Positions 44,030 through 53,707 of a stretch of 64,000 bases of DNA are shown here, in pieces. Source of the DNA: FLUQ01 sp031550605. GTDB taxonomy: Bacteria > Desulfobacterota > Desulfovibrionia > Desulfovibrionales > Desulfovibrionaceae. The position numbers and the translations under genes are program-made. How positions within the stretch are numbered: the stretch's first letter is position 1; each line of letters begins with the position of its first letter. The notes beneath the pieces were generated by a model, which saw nothing but the letters and a program-made list of their open reading frames with translations, did no database searches and had not been told where the DNA came from. Where the stretch lies: NCBI GenBank assembly GCA_031550605.1, contig JAVBOK010000018.1:1-64000 (forward strand), written 5' to 3'.

Positions 44030-44392
44030 ATGGGGCACATACCGGACAATTTCACCGTGACCAAAAAACCGCACTGCGCCGTCGCGCTCTGTCTGGCCGT
44101 CATCAGCGGCAGATGGAACGGGATCGTCATCTACCACCTTCTCACCGGGACAAAACGGTTCAACGAACTGCGAAAGCTCATCCCCGACGTCACGCAACGG
44201 ATGCTGACCGCCCAGTTGCGGGAGTTGGAAAAACGGGGAGTCGTCAGAAGGGAGGTCTTCCCGGTGATCCCGCCGCATGTCGAGTATTCGCTGACGGATT
44301 TCGGCAAAACGCTGGAACCGATTATCAGGAAAATTGAGGAATGGGGCCATCAATACCACGCCGAAGGAATGAAGAACGGCAAAGGCCTGTAG
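44030..44392 (+). CDS. HxlR-family transcriptional regulator
   Basis: 120 residues from ATG 44030 (AAAGGGA). An in-frame ATG at 43967 would translate the likely operator, so the shorter form is chosen. The winged helix covers most of the protein: LCLAVISGRWNGIVIYHLLTGTKRFNELRKLIP, VTQRMLTAQLRELEKRGVVRRE and PHVEYSLTDFG. HxlR proteins are dimeric and often respond to electrophiles or redox stress through cysteines; this one has Cys in PHCAVALC near its N-terminus. It probably governs the divergent TauE/SafE exporter and the cupin downstream. Confidence 0.88.
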   Translation: MGHIPDNFTVTKKPHCAVALCLAVISGRWNGIVIYHLLTGTKRFNELRKLIPDVTQRMLTAQLRELEKRGVVRREVFPVIPPHVEYSLTDFGKTLEPIIRKIEEWGHQYHAEGMKNGKGL

Positions 44393-44452
44393 AAAGGCAC
44401 GGGACATACGCTGAACGCGGCGACAACCATCCAGACAACAGGGAGCCGGACG

Positions 44453-44782
44453 ATGGAAATGCATGCAATCCCCTTTGGCACGACCGACTGGGAACAGGTC
44501 GAAACGACCGAGCACCCCGGCGAGAGCGGCAAGGCGCTGTGGCGCACCCGGCAGTTCGGCGCGATCCGCGTGCGCATGGTCGAATACACGCCCGGCTATC
44601 TGGCCGACCACTGGTGCAGCAAGGGCCACATTCTTCTGTGCCTCAAGGGGGAACTGCACACCGAACTGGAAGACGGCCGCCGCTTTGTCCTTACTCCGGG
44701 CGTCGGCTACCAGGTCGCGGACAACGCCGAAGCGCACCGTTCCAGCACGGCCACGGGCGCGACCTTGTTCATTGTCGATTGA
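44453..44782 (+). CDS. Small cupin with DHWC motif
   Basis: 109 residues, ATG 44453 behind AGGGAG. A single cupin barrel with DHWCSKGHILLCLKGELHTELEDG as the metal-site region, and a C-terminal TPGVGYQVADNAEAHRSST strand that supplies the last histidine. It matches a group of small cupins named for a DHCW-like motif, which have no assigned activity. It lies 60 bp after the HxlR gene in the same direction and may be co-regulated. Two perfect hairpins (44805-44826 and 44898-44920) follow. Confidence 0.75.
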   Translation: MEMHAIPFGTTDWEQVETTEHPGESGKALWRTRQFGAIRVRMVEYTPGYLADHWCSKGHILLCLKGELHTELEDGRRFVLTPGVGYQVADNAEAHRSSTATGATLFIVD

Positions 44783-44804
44783 CCCTCCTCTCTGGCGAAG
44801 CCCG

Positions 44805-44826
44805 AAAGCCGCCGCATGGCGGCTTT
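44805..44826 (+). terminator. Hairpin downstream of the cupin gene
   Basis: Perfect stem AAAGCCGCC-gcat-GGCGGCTTT, 22 bases after the cupin stop. The T-run is limited to the three T in the stem, so strength is uncertain. Confidence 0.5.
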
Positions 44827-44893
44827 GCAGCATCCGCTTTGCGGGTTCCGCGCATGGCGCAGGAAGGGGCCGGATTTCGCCCGGCCGTTATGG

Positions 44894-44920
44894 AAAAGGC
44901 CGCGGCGCATCGCCGCGGCC
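44894..44920 (-). terminator. Intrinsic terminator of the formate dehydrogenase operon
   Basis: Perfect ten-pair stem GGCCGCGGCG-cat-CGCCGCGGCC, followed on the minus strand by TTTT (44897-44894), 26 bases after the fdhB stop. Confidence 0.7.
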
Positions 44921-44946
44921 CTGCATGGTCCGGGCATTGCCCCGGA

Positions 44947-45684
44947 TTACCCGTGAACCCTGTCCTTTCCGCGCCGCAGAAAGCGGCCGGCCAGAAAATT
45001 CCGGCGATCCGGCCGGATCGGCTCCCCGGCATCGGTCAGGACCGCGTGTTTATGATAGACAAAGGGATCTTCCTGGTACAGATAGATTGTCCGCACGTAA
45101 TCGATGTTGCCGAGCACAGCCCCCGGCCAGCGCTTTTTGGCTTCTTCCAGGCGTTTGACGGCTTTTTCGCGCATATCCTTTTCGTCGCCGAAACTCATGC
45201 AGCCCGAGGGGCAGGTCAGCACGCAGGCCGGGGATAACCCCTCGGCGATGCGGTCCGGGCACATGTCGCATTTGGACAGCTGTCTGCTTTCCGCGTCCTG
45301 GCGCGGAATATCAAAGGGACAGGCCTGGCGTACAAAATCGCCGCTGACCTGTCGGGTCAGTTCCGTGAAGGTCACGGCCCCGGTTTTCGGATCCTGCAGG
45401 ATGGCCCCTTCCTTTTCGGCGTCCGCGCTCATTTTGCAGGTTGGGTCCAGGCAATGCCGGCACTGCTCCGGAAAGAACAGCCAGCGCATGCCGCCGGCGG
45501 GGCCGGATCCCTTCTCGATGTAATGCACGGTTTTGTACGTGCTGTAGCTCAGATCCGGCGGGTTGGTGTGCGAGCCGGTATTGCGGGTCTTTTCCGCCGG
45601 GAGTTTCTTCCACTGTTTACAGGCGATCTGGCAGCCGCGGCAGCCGATGCACAAGGTCAGGTCAATACAGAACGCCAATCCCAT
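44947..45684 (-). CDS. fdhB: Formate dehydrogenase iron-sulfur (beta) subunit
   Basis: 245 residues, ATG 45684 behind AGGAGG, nine bases after fdhA. Cysteine motifs for four [4Fe-4S] clusters are visible: CIGCRGCQIAC (about 12-22), CRHCLDPTC (about 76-84), a following CPFDIP, and CDMCPDRIAEGLSPACVLTCPSG (about 140-160). No membrane anchor or signal peptide is present, so it should be exported with FdhA by the Tat system in complex. It passes electrons from FdhA to periplasmic cytochrome c. Length fits Desulfovibrio FdhB. Confidence 0.93.
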   Translation of the reverse strand: MGLAFCIDLTLCIGCRGCQIACKQWKKLPAEKTRNTGSHTNPPDLSYSTYKTVHYIEKGSGPAGGMRWLFFPEQCRHCLDPTCKMSADAEKEGAILQDPKTGAVTFTELTRQVSGDFVRQACPFDIPRQDAESRQLSKCDMCPDRIAEGLSPACVLTCPSGCMSFGDEKDMREKAVKRLEEAKKRWPGAVLGNIDYVRTIYLYQEDPFVYHKHAVLTDAGEPIRPDRRNFLAGRFLRRGKDRVHG

Positions 45685-45693
45685 GACTGCCTC

Positions 45694-48600
45694 CTATGCC
45701 TTCTCTATGTTGACCATGAAAGCCTTGGTCTCCGGTATGCCCACGTTGGGGTCGCCCACCGCCAGCGACAGCAAATTGGCGGAATCGCCCCCGTCCTTGG
45801 GGGCAAGCCAGCCGTACTGCCAGGAGAGTCCCACCAGATGGACTTTTCTGCCGTTGCTCATGAAAGGCCGGATGCGTTCCGTCACCATGGCGACAGCCGT
45901 CATGGAGCCGCGCGGGCTGGTGATGCGCGCCATGTCCCCGTTCTTGATGCCTTTGGCTTTTGCCAGTTCGGGGTCTATTTCGGTGTACACCTGCGGTTCC
46001 GCCTCAAGCAGCCAGGAACTTTGCCGCGTCATGGTCCCTGTCTGCCATTGTTCCGTAAGGCGGTAGGTGGTGCAGACGCAGGGGAAGCGCGGATCATCCA
46101 CCACGAACGTTTCGCCCTTGGCGATATAGGCCGTGGGGTTGATGCGCTGCGTCGAAAACCCGTGCTTTTTGAACGGCGATTCCACCGGCTCGTAAAACTC
46201 GGGGAAAGGCCCGTCCAGCAGGCCTGGGCCGTACAAAGCGCCCAGTCCGTGCACCTGCATGATAAAAGGATGCCGGGTGCCGGGGTCGCCGCCGCCGTCC
46301 ACCACGTCGCCGATCCAGGCGCCGTCCCGCCACTGGATGACGGCTTTTTCCGGATTCCAGGGCCTGCCGTTTTTGTCCACCGAGGCCCTGTTGTACATGA
46401 TGCGGCGGTTGGCGGGCCAGGAATAGCTCCAGTTGGCGGAAATGCCTATGCGCTCCTGCTCGGGAGAGCGTCTGGGGTCGCGTCTGGCCATCATGTTGCC
46501 CTGGTCCGTCCATGACCCCCCATGCAGCCAGTTGCCGCACGCGGTGGAGCCGTCGGCCTGCAGAAGGGCGAAGCCGGGCACCTGTTGCCCGGCCTTGTAC
46601 GCCTTGCCGTCAATGTTCACATCGCGCACAAAGGTGCCGTTCAGAAGTTTGGCCACCTTGGCCGGCGAGAATTCTTTGCCCTCTTTCCAGCTGTCAAGGC
46701 CGAAATGCCCGAGCGGCGCGGGGAAGGCCCCGCCCCTGGCGGCGTACATGGCCCGCAGCCGTTCGCCGAGGGCGAGCAGCATCCGGCCGTCCGTCCATAC
46801 CCCGTCGCGCGGGGGCACGGTCTGGGACCTCCACTGGATCCAGCGGCCCGAATTGGTGATGGAGCCGTCTTTTTCCACGTCCGTGGCGCAGGGCAGCAAA
46901 AAGACCTCCGTATCCACGGTTTCGGGATCCACGCCCGGACCGTGCCAGAACGAGGCCGTTTCATTGTCAAAAAGATTGACGCTCACCAGCCATTCGAGTT
47001 TTTCCAGCGCCTTGCGGTTTTTGCCGGCGTTGGCTCCGCCGCAGGCCGGGTTCTGACCCCAGGCGAAAAGCCCCTTGACCTCGCCGGCCAGCATCCGGTC
47101 AAAAACGGCCATCCAGAAATACTCGGTCATCTTTTTGCCGTTATCCACCTTGGGCATAAGCCCGTACGCTTCTTCAGGGGTCAGATCCGGGTACATGGCC
47201 TTCAAAAAGCTCGCCACATACCTGGGCCGGTTCTGCCACCAGTTGACGCTCATCGGGTCGTTGGAAACCGGCGTCATGGCCTTGTTGTACGCGGCCAGAT
47301 CCGCAAGGCCGCTGTGCGGCAAAGGCAGATAGCCGGGCCAGCTTTCGGTGAGCACGCCCTGGTCGGTTGCGCCCTGCACGTTCGATTCGCCGCGCAAAGC
47401 GTTTACTCCGCCGCCGGCCACGCCCACGTTGCCGAGCAGAAGCTGGATGATGGCCATGGCCCGGATGTTCTGCACGCCCACGGTGTGCTGCGTCCAGCCC
47501 AGCGCGTACATGACGGTGCCGGCCTTGTCCGGTTTGCCGGTGGCGGCAAAGGCCTTGTACACCTTTTCTATGTCGGCTTCGGAGCAGCCCGCCGCCGTCG
47601 CCGCCGCCTGCAGCGTATACCGCTCAAAGTGCGCCCTGAGCAGGTTCAACACGCAGCGGGGATTCCGGAAATCCGGGTCGCGCCGGGGCACGCCCTTTTC
47701 ATCCGTCTCAAAGGCCCAGAAACTTCTGTCGTAGCGTTGCGCCTTCGGATCATAGCCGGAGAAAAGACCGTCCTTGAACCCGTACTTGCTTCCCACGATC
47801 AGCGACGCGTTGGTATAGTCGCGCAGGTATTCGGCGAAATACAGTTTGTTGTCGAGAATGTACTTGATCATGCCGCCCAGGAAGGCGATGTCGGTGCCCG
47901 AACGAAGCGGCACATGAAAATGCGCCTTGGCCGAGGTACGGGTGAAACGGGGGTCCACGTGAATGAGCGTGGCGCCGCGTTCCACCGCCTTCAGCACCCA
48001 TTTGAAGGAAATGGGGTGGTTTTCTGCGGGATTGGAGCCCATAATCAGCACACAGTCACTATTGGCGATGTCCTGCCAGTGGTTGGACATCGCCCCGCGT
48101 CCGAACGACTCTCCCAGAGCCGGTACGGTGGAGCTGTGTCAGAGACGGGCCTGATGCTCTATATACACGACGCCGAGAGAACGCATCAGCGCCTGGATGG
48201 CCCAGGACTCCTCGTTGTCCATGGAAGAGGTGCCGAACGAGGCGATGCCCAGCGTGCGGTTGACCTTTTCGCCTCCGGCGTTCTTTTCGGTGAAGGTGGC
48301 GTCGCGCGTGGCCTTGATGTTGGCCGCTATGCGGTCCATGGCCCAGTCCCACTCCACCTCTTTCCATTCCCCGGATTTCGGGGCGCGGTACAGGGGTTTG
48401 ACGGGCCTGGCCCGGTTTTCCACGATCTGCCAGAAACCCGCGCCCTTGGCGCACAGCGAGCCTTCATTGATCGGGTGATCCGGGTCGCCCTCAAGATTGA
48501 GCACCCGGTCGGTGCCGTTTCCCGCGGCCCTGTCGCCGGCATTGACCATGATGCCGCAGCCCACGGCGCAATAGCAGCAGATTGAGGGGGTCTGTTTCGT

Positions 48601-48726
48601 CCATTTCAGACGGGCGATGTCCGCCCTGGCGGCCACCGCGTCGAAATTGAACGGCAGGCCTGAAAAGGCTGTTGCCAGCGCGGCGCCCGCGCCGGTCTTG
48701 AGCAAAGTTCGCCGAGTGATGCTCAT
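45694..48726 (-). CDS. fdhA: Formate dehydrogenase catalytic subunit, selenocysteine-containing
   Basis: 1010 residues if the in-frame TGA at 48141-48139 is read as selenocysteine (residue 196). ATG 48726 follows AGGAGG. A Tat signal (SITRRTLLKTGAGAAL) is followed by a [4Fe-4S] motif (CCYCAVGCG). The region RL-U-HSSTVPALGESFGRGAM is the known active-site context of FdhA with Sec bound to molybdenum or tungsten, and the reading frame continues without break (GSNPAENHPI, YALGWTQHTVGVQNI). It oxidises formate to CO2 in the periplasm. A SECIS hairpin should lie just after the UGA, but I could not resolve it by eye. It diverges from fdhE. Confidence 0.95.
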
Positions 48727-48918
48727 AAGACGCCTCCTGGGGGAATTCACGCTTGGGGTTTGGCAAAAACTTCAGGGCGTTCGTCGCCCCGAAAGGTTTT
48801 CCAATACTCCCAATAGGCTTCAAGAAAAAGGAAATCAACTATTACTATTTTTCTGTACATATTTTTTCATTCTTCTATATTTCACATGCCCGTACCGCCA
48901 CCCCCGCGAGGAAACACC

Positions 48919-49812
48919 ATGCCCGACACTCCGTTCGCCGCGTCCGACGGAAAATTCAGAGCGCTGGACCAGGCTTGCTGGCTGCCGCCGGAACTCGTGG
49001 AACTGGCAAAGCGCGTGCATTCCGCCCAGGGGCGCGCGGCGCTTTCTTTTGCCGGCGATCTCCCTTTCGGGCGTCCGCCGGTCACGGTTACGGACGAACA
49101 GCACCGGCAGGGCTCGCCGCTGCTGCCGCGCCGGGATTTCCCCGCCGGTTCGCCACGGGCGCAAGCCCTGCTGCGCGCCATCCAGGGCATGCTCAGCCGC
49201 CTGGGCGGGCCGTTCAAGGACGCTTCCCGGCGCTTCGGCAGGCTGAAGGCGAAAGGCCGCATCAGCGCCGAGGAACTGTTCCGCGCGCATCTGGATGAAG
49301 ACGCCGGATGGTTCGAGCGGCACCAGCCGGCTTTCACCCAAGTTCCCGGCCTGCCGCGCTTTCTGGCTCAAAGCGCCATGAGTCCCTTTGCGCACGCGCT
49401 CACGCAAAGCATTTCCCACAGCGGCGGGCACGATCCGGCTTCAATCTGGACTTACGGGCACTGTCCGCATTGCGGCTCCCACCCGTTCATCGGAGAACTG
49501 CGCGGGCCGGAGGGCATGCGGCTGCATGCCTGTTCCTTCTGCCTGCTCGTTTATCGGGCGAAACGCCTGCAGTGCCCTTTCTGCCTTGAAGAGGATGCGG
49601 ACAGACTCGCCTTTTTCACCGCGGATACCGAACCGGGGTATCAGGTCCACATTTGCCGTTCCTGCACGGGCTACATCAAGCTGGCGGATTTCCGCGGCAA
49701 AGACTCCGCCGGATTCGTGCCCGCGCTGGACGATCTGCTTTCGCTGCCGCTGGACATGCTGGCGGCCAAAGAAGGCTTTCGGCGCCCCGCCGCCTCGGCC
49801 TGGGGGTTCTGA
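48919..49812 (+). CDS. fdhE: Formate dehydrogenase accessory protein FdhE
   Basis: 297 residues from ATG 48919 (GAGGAAA upstream). The C-terminal half contains the four paired-cysteine motifs typical of FdhE: CPHCGSHP, CSFC, CPFC and CRSC, which bind iron in a rubredoxin-like manner. FdhE is needed for maturation of Tat-exported formate dehydrogenases. It is transcribed divergently from fdhA and its stop overlaps the fdhD start (TGATG). The 192-bp divergent gap is AT-rich and must hold both promoters. Confidence 0.9.
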   Translation: MPDTPFAASDGKFRALDQACWLPPELVELAKRVHSAQGRAALSFAGDLPFGRPPVTVTDEQHRQGSPLLPRRDFPAGSPRAQALLRAIQGMLSRLGGPFKDASRRFGRLKAKGRISAEELFRAHLDEDAGWFERHQPAFTQVPGLPRFLAQSAMSPFAHALTQSISHSGGHDPASIWTYGHCPHCGSHPFIGELRGPEGMRLHACSFCLLVYRAKRLQCPFCLEEDADRLAFFTADTEPGYQVHICRSCTGYIKLADFRGKDSAGFVPALDDLLSLPLDMLAAKEGFRRPAASAWGF

Positions 49813-50567
49813 TGCACGGCAAAAACTCCTGCGATGCGGCCCGCATCCGGCAGTGGCATGACGGCGCGTGGATCACGACCGAAGATTCCGTGGCGCATGA
49901 AATACGGCTTGTCGTCGAGCATGAGGGTGAAAAGCGCCCGCTGTGGTCCAGGCCGCAGGAACTCAAAGAGCTGGCCCTGGGAAACGTGCTGCTGGAACGG
50001 GGATTGCCCCCCCGCGGTCCCGCGTTTTTTCCCGCGCCGGAGCATATTGCGCTTGAAGAGGAGCGCGATGGCGAAGCCCCCCTGGTGCGGGTGCGGTTCA
50101 CCGGCCCGCGCGGCAAGCGCGCGGCGAAAGCCGAACCCGGTTCGGCGCGGGCTTCCGCCCTGCTTGGGCACATGCGCGGTTTTCTCGATGCGCCGGGCCT
50201 CTGGGCCGGCACCGGATGCTCGCACCGGGCCGCCCTGCTGCGCCTTGATCCGGACGGCGCGCAGGCCAGGATCGCGCTGCTTGTTGAAGACATCGGCCGC
50301 CACAACTGCCTGGACCGCCTGGCCGGCCACGCCGCCCTGAACGGCCTTGTCCCGGGCGAACACGCGCTGCTGACCACGGCCCGCCTGACCGCCAGCCTGT
50401 ACGCCAAAGCGCGCAGGCTCGGGGTCGCCTTCATGGTCAGCCGGGCCGCCATCACGAAAGTCGCGCTGCATGAGGCCCCCAAAGAGGGCGTCACCCTGGT
50501 GGGGTTCTGCCGCCCGGCGGAAAAACGGCTGACCGTCTTTTCCGATTCCATGGGACGGGTAGTCTGA
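49812..50567 (+). CDS. fdhD: Formate dehydrogenase sulfurtransferase FdhD
   Basis: 251 residues, start overlapping the fdhE stop by one base. Family motifs are present: GTGCSHRAALL (with the catalytic cysteine), VEDIGRHNCLDRLAGHAALNG, and VSRAAITKVALHEAPKEGVTLVGFCR. FdhD transfers sulfur from a cysteine desulfurase to the molybdenum cofactor of FdhA; without it the enzyme is inactive. Only one cysteine of the CxxC found in E. coli FdhD is seen in the active loop here, as in many relatives. A hairpin (50571-50604) follows. Confidence 0.9.
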   Translation: MHGKNSCDAARIRQWHDGAWITTEDSVAHEIRLVVEHEGEKRPLWSRPQELKELALGNVLLERGLPPRGPAFFPAPEHIALEEERDGEAPLVRVRFTGPRGKRAAKAEPGSARASALLGHMRGFLDAPGLWAGTGCSHRAALLRLDPDGAQARIALLVEDIGRHNCLDRLAGHAALNGLVPGEHALLTTARLTASLYAKARRLGVAFMVSRAAITKVALHEAPKEGVTLVGFCRPAEKRLTVFSDSMGRVV

Positions 50568-50863
50568 AAAGGGGCCGGAACGTATCGGGACCGGGACCGG
50601 CCCCGGCACCGCCGGCGCGGGGGGCCCGACTCCGCCGCCCGGACAAAATCGCTGTTCCCGTCCGGACACCCTCGATATCCTCGAGATACCGTGCCGCCAG
50701 CCGGAAAAACGCGCAGATCCCCCTCTCCGGGGCGGCTCGCTTTTTTCGCGGGATGCGGGTACGCTGCCCCACGATTCCTATCGACCGGAAAGCTTCATGC
50801 CGGTTTGCGCATCCGATTTTCCACGCAAACGGCATGCCTGACAGCACGCCAAGGAGCTTCGCC

Positions 50864-52156
50864 ATGTCCGCCTCCGGCCTTCGCTCTTCTTCGGGATTCT
50901 TCGGCCGCACCGTCGTCTGGGGGGCGTTCACGCTGGCCGTGCTCGGCTGGGGCACGGGCTTTTACGGGCCGCCGGTATACCTGCACGCCGTGGTGCAGCG
51001 CACCGGCTGGTCCGTCAGTTTCGTTTCCGGCGCGGTGACCCTGCATTTTGTCGCCGGCGCCCTTGTCATCGCCTGCCTGGCGACGCTGTACAAACGCTGG
51101 GGCATCCCCCGCGTCACCCGGACAGGCTCCATTGCCCTGGCTCTCGGCGTTGTCGGCTGGTCCCTGGCTGCGGAACCCTGGCAGCTTGCCCTCGCGGCGG
51201 TCTTTTCCGGCGGCGGGTGGGTGACCATGGGCGCGGCCGCGATCAATGCCATTGTCTCGCCCTGGTTCGTGCGCCGCCGCGCCCCGGCCCTGTCCACCGC
51301 CTACAACGGCTCGAGCATCGGCGGCGTCGTGTTCAGCCCCCTGTGGGCCACGCTTATCCCGCTTCTCACCTTCCCCTGCGCGGCAGCGCTGGTGGGCGCC
51401 GCAACCGTGGCTCTGGTCTGGATTCTGTCCGCGCGCGTCTTCTCCCAGACCCCGGCCGGCCTGGGGCAGCTTCCCGACGGCGGCGCGCCGGAAACCGCGG
51501 CTGCGGAACGCCCCGCGCCCGCTCCCGCGGCCCTGCCCGGCCGCGCGCTGTGGCGGAACAGGGCCTTTCTGACTCTTGCCGGCGGCATGCTGCTGGGGCT
51601 TTTCGCCCAGGTCGGGCTGCTGGCGCACCTGTATTCCGTGCTGGTGCCCGTTTTCGGGCGGGAATTGTCCGGTTTCGCCATGGGGCTGGCCACCGCCTGT
51701 GCCCTTACCGGCAGGACGGCGGTCGGGTATTGGATGCCGCCAAGGGCCGACCGGCGCCTGGTAAGCTGCGCCGGGTACGCGATACAGGCGCTCGGTTCCC
51801 TTTTGCTGCTTTTCGCCGCCGGCAACCAGGCCGCGCTGCTCGGCGGGATCGTTCTGTTCGGGCTCGGCATCGGCAACGCCACGTCCCTGCCGCCGCTCAT
51901 CGCCCAGCAGGAATTCACCGAGAAAGACGTCAGCCGCATAGTGCCCCTGTGCGTCGCCATCGCGCAGGGCGGCTATGCGTTCGCCCCGGCCGTTTTCGGC
52001 CTGCTGCGAATGATGTCTTCCGGCGACGCATCCCGGACCGGCGCCCTGCCGCTTTTCGCCGTCGCGGCGGCCGTTCAGGTTCTGGCCATTGTCTGTTTTC
52101 TCGCGGGCCGCGGGGCCGCCCCTTCCCTCCAGCGCCGCGCGGCGCAGGCCAGGTAG
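50864..52156 (+). CDS. MFS transporter
   Basis: 430 residues from ATG 50864 behind AAGGAG. Twelve helices with a long charged, alanine-rich central loop (about 205-225). The opening GWGTGFYGPPVYLHAVVQRTGWSVSFVSGAVTLHF resembles the oxalate/monocarboxylate-type MFS group. No adjacent metabolic gene indicates substrate, though proximity to formate dehydrogenase genes might suggest a small organic acid. The stop is 29 bp from the convergent symporter remnant. Confidence 0.75.
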   Translation: MSASGLRSSSGFFGRTVVWGAFTLAVLGWGTGFYGPPVYLHAVVQRTGWSVSFVSGAVTLHFVAGALVIACLATLYKRWGIPRVTRTGSIALALGVVGWSLAAEPWQLALAAVFSGGGWVTMGAAAINAIVSPWFVRRRAPALSTAYNGSSIGGVVFSPLWATLIPLLTFPCAAALVGAATVALVWILSARVFSQTPAGLGQLPDGGAPETAAAERPAPAPAALPGRALWRNRAFLTLAGGMLLGLFAQVGLLAHLYSVLVPVFGRELSGFAMGLATACALTGRTAVGYWMPPRADRRLVSCAGYAIQALGSLLLLFAAGNQAALLGGIVLFGLGIGNATSLPPLIAQQEFTEKDVSRIVPLCVAIAQGGYAFAPAVFGLLRMMSSGDASRTGALPLFAVAAAVQVLAIVCFLAGRGAAPSLQRRAAQAR

Positions 52157-52185
52157 AGGCCGCGGCCCCGCGCTTGCGGCCGGGT

Positions 52186-52446
52186 TCAGCGTTCAGCGGC
52201 GAGCGCTTCTTCTTCGGCCAGAATGGCAGCGGCGGCTTCCATTTCTTCCATTTCCTTGCTGTCGCCGCCGTAGCGCTTGTCCGCGATCAACGCGCCCACG
52301 ATATCCTCCAGGCAGTTCAGGGTCGTGACGCCCATCTCCAGCGGGATGCCGAAGGCCTGAATCATGACCAGCACCTTGACCAGCCCCGCGTTGGGGATGC
52401 CGCCGCCGTTGGCGATCAGCACGGCCATGATGGCCATCTGGAACAG
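52186..52446 (-). pseudogene. C-terminal remnant of a dicarboxylate/amino acid:cation symporter
   Basis: The minus-strand segment reads LFQMAIMAVLIANGGGIPNA then AGLVKVLVMIQAFGIPLE and a charged tail. This parallels the hairpin-2 and last helix of DAACS (GltP-like) symporters (SIGAAGVPGAGLVMLAIVLQ type). A TAG stands directly before it in frame and the upstream sequence to 52540 shows none of the preceding helices, so only about 80 of about 430 residues survive. It may be the scar of a deletion between the MFS and GNAT genes. An in-frame ATG at 52437 could still express an 83-residue piece. Confidence 0.55.
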
Positions 52447-52540
52447 CTAATGTATCCCATGTATCGAATGAAAAATTCTCCAGCAACAGTCCCGTTTACT
52501 CCAGCATATTTTCATGTAGACTGCGCCGGGGAGGCTTCGA

Positions 52541-53515
52541 ATGGACAGCGAACGACGGGACAGGCCCGGGCCGGAGGAATACGAGGCCCTGCTGGAGGTT
52601 TGGGAAAGCTCCGTACGCGCGACGCACACCTTTTTGAGTGAAGCGGACATTACAGATCTGCGGCCGCGGGTGCGCGAAGCCTTCGACGCGGTATCCCTGA
52701 GGGCCGCGCGGGATGCGTCCGGGCGCATTCTCGGTTTTTCGGGAATTGCCGGCGACGTACTGGAGATGCTGTTCGCGCGCGCGGACGCGCGCGGGCAGGG
52801 CATCGGCGCCGCCCTGCTGCGCCGGGCGCTGGACGAAGGCGTGACCCGTCTGGACGTCAACGAACAGAACCCGCAGGCCCTGGGCTTTTATGTACGCATG
52901 GGATTTGAGGTCGTCGGCCGTTCCGCCTGGGACGGCCAGGGCCGGCCTTTTCCCCTGCTGCATATGCGCTTGAAGGAGCGGGACAAGGCGGGCGCGATTC
53001 CCCGCGGCTACGCCATCCAGGCGGCCGGGCCGGAGCATGTCCCTTTTCTCAATGCGATAGAACTGGCGGCGGCCGCCATATTCCCGCCCGGCTCCATTCC
53101 GGAGCATGTTCTGTCGGACAGGGCGCCGGCGGCCGTGCTGACGGATGCGGCAATCGACGGCAGGCTCATGGTCGCCCTTGACGCGGCCGGGCGCCCCGTG
53201 GGCTATGGCCTGCTGCGCTTCATCGATGATCTTGCCCTGCTGTCGCAAATGGACGTGTATCCGGACCACGGCCGCAAAGGCCTGGGCAGGGCGCTCGTTA
53301 TGCGCATTGCCGATATCGCGCGCCGGCGCGGCGCGGATTTTCTGCACCTGACCACCTTCGTCAGGGTGCCCTGGAATGCCCCTTTTTACACGCGCCTGGG
53401 ATTTATGGAGATTCCGGAGCCGGAGCAACCGCCCGCCATACGGGATATTCTCGCCGATGAACGGAGCAGGGGGCTTATAAATCGGACGGCCATGCGGCTG
53501 GCGCTCCGTTACTGA
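52541..53515 (+). CDS. Tandem GNAT acetyltransferase
   Basis: 324 residues made of two GNAT domains. The first (about 5-145) contains ARADARGQGIGAALLRRAL, the acetyl-CoA loop, and NPQALGFYVRMGFEVVGRS. The second (about 165-310) contains MDVYPDHGRKGLGRALV and NAPFYTRLGFMEI. The first domain resembles YjaB-type enzymes. Substrates are unknown. The start is poorly supported by a ribosome site. It stands alone between the symporter remnant and a nuclease gene. Confidence 0.82.
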   Translation: MDSERRDRPGPEEYEALLEVWESSVRATHTFLSEADITDLRPRVREAFDAVSLRAARDASGRILGFSGIAGDVLEMLFARADARGQGIGAALLRRALDEGVTRLDVNEQNPQALGFYVRMGFEVVGRSAWDGQGRPFPLLHMRLKERDKAGAIPRGYAIQAAGPEHVPFLNAIELAAAAIFPPGSIPEHVLSDRAPAAVLTDAAIDGRLMVALDAAGRPVGYGLLRFIDDLALLSQMDVYPDHGRKGLGRALVMRIADIARRRGADFLHLTTFVRVPWNAPFYTRLGFMEIPEPEQPPAIRDILADERSRGLINRTAMRLALRY

Positions 53516-53707
53516 ATGAAAAAACAGAATACATCCCGTTTTTCCCGACGTCGCGCGCCGCCGCAGAAAGGCGCGCGCGTGGAACGCGGGCCAAAGCGGG
53601 AGCAGACTCATATGGGCAACAGCGGAAAGGCCGACCGCGTGCGTTGTCCCGCTTCACAGGGCAAAATCAGGGTTCCCCTGCCCTCTCGGGCGTGATACGG
53701 AAAGCGC

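Noticed and set aside
46522..48585. A 687-residue plus-strand frame opposite fdhA
   Set aside because: Shadow of the formate dehydrogenase gene, with no domain and no ribosome site.
48139..48750. fdhA as a split pseudogene because of the UGA
   Set aside because: The UGA lies at the known selenocysteine position and everything downstream is in frame and intact.
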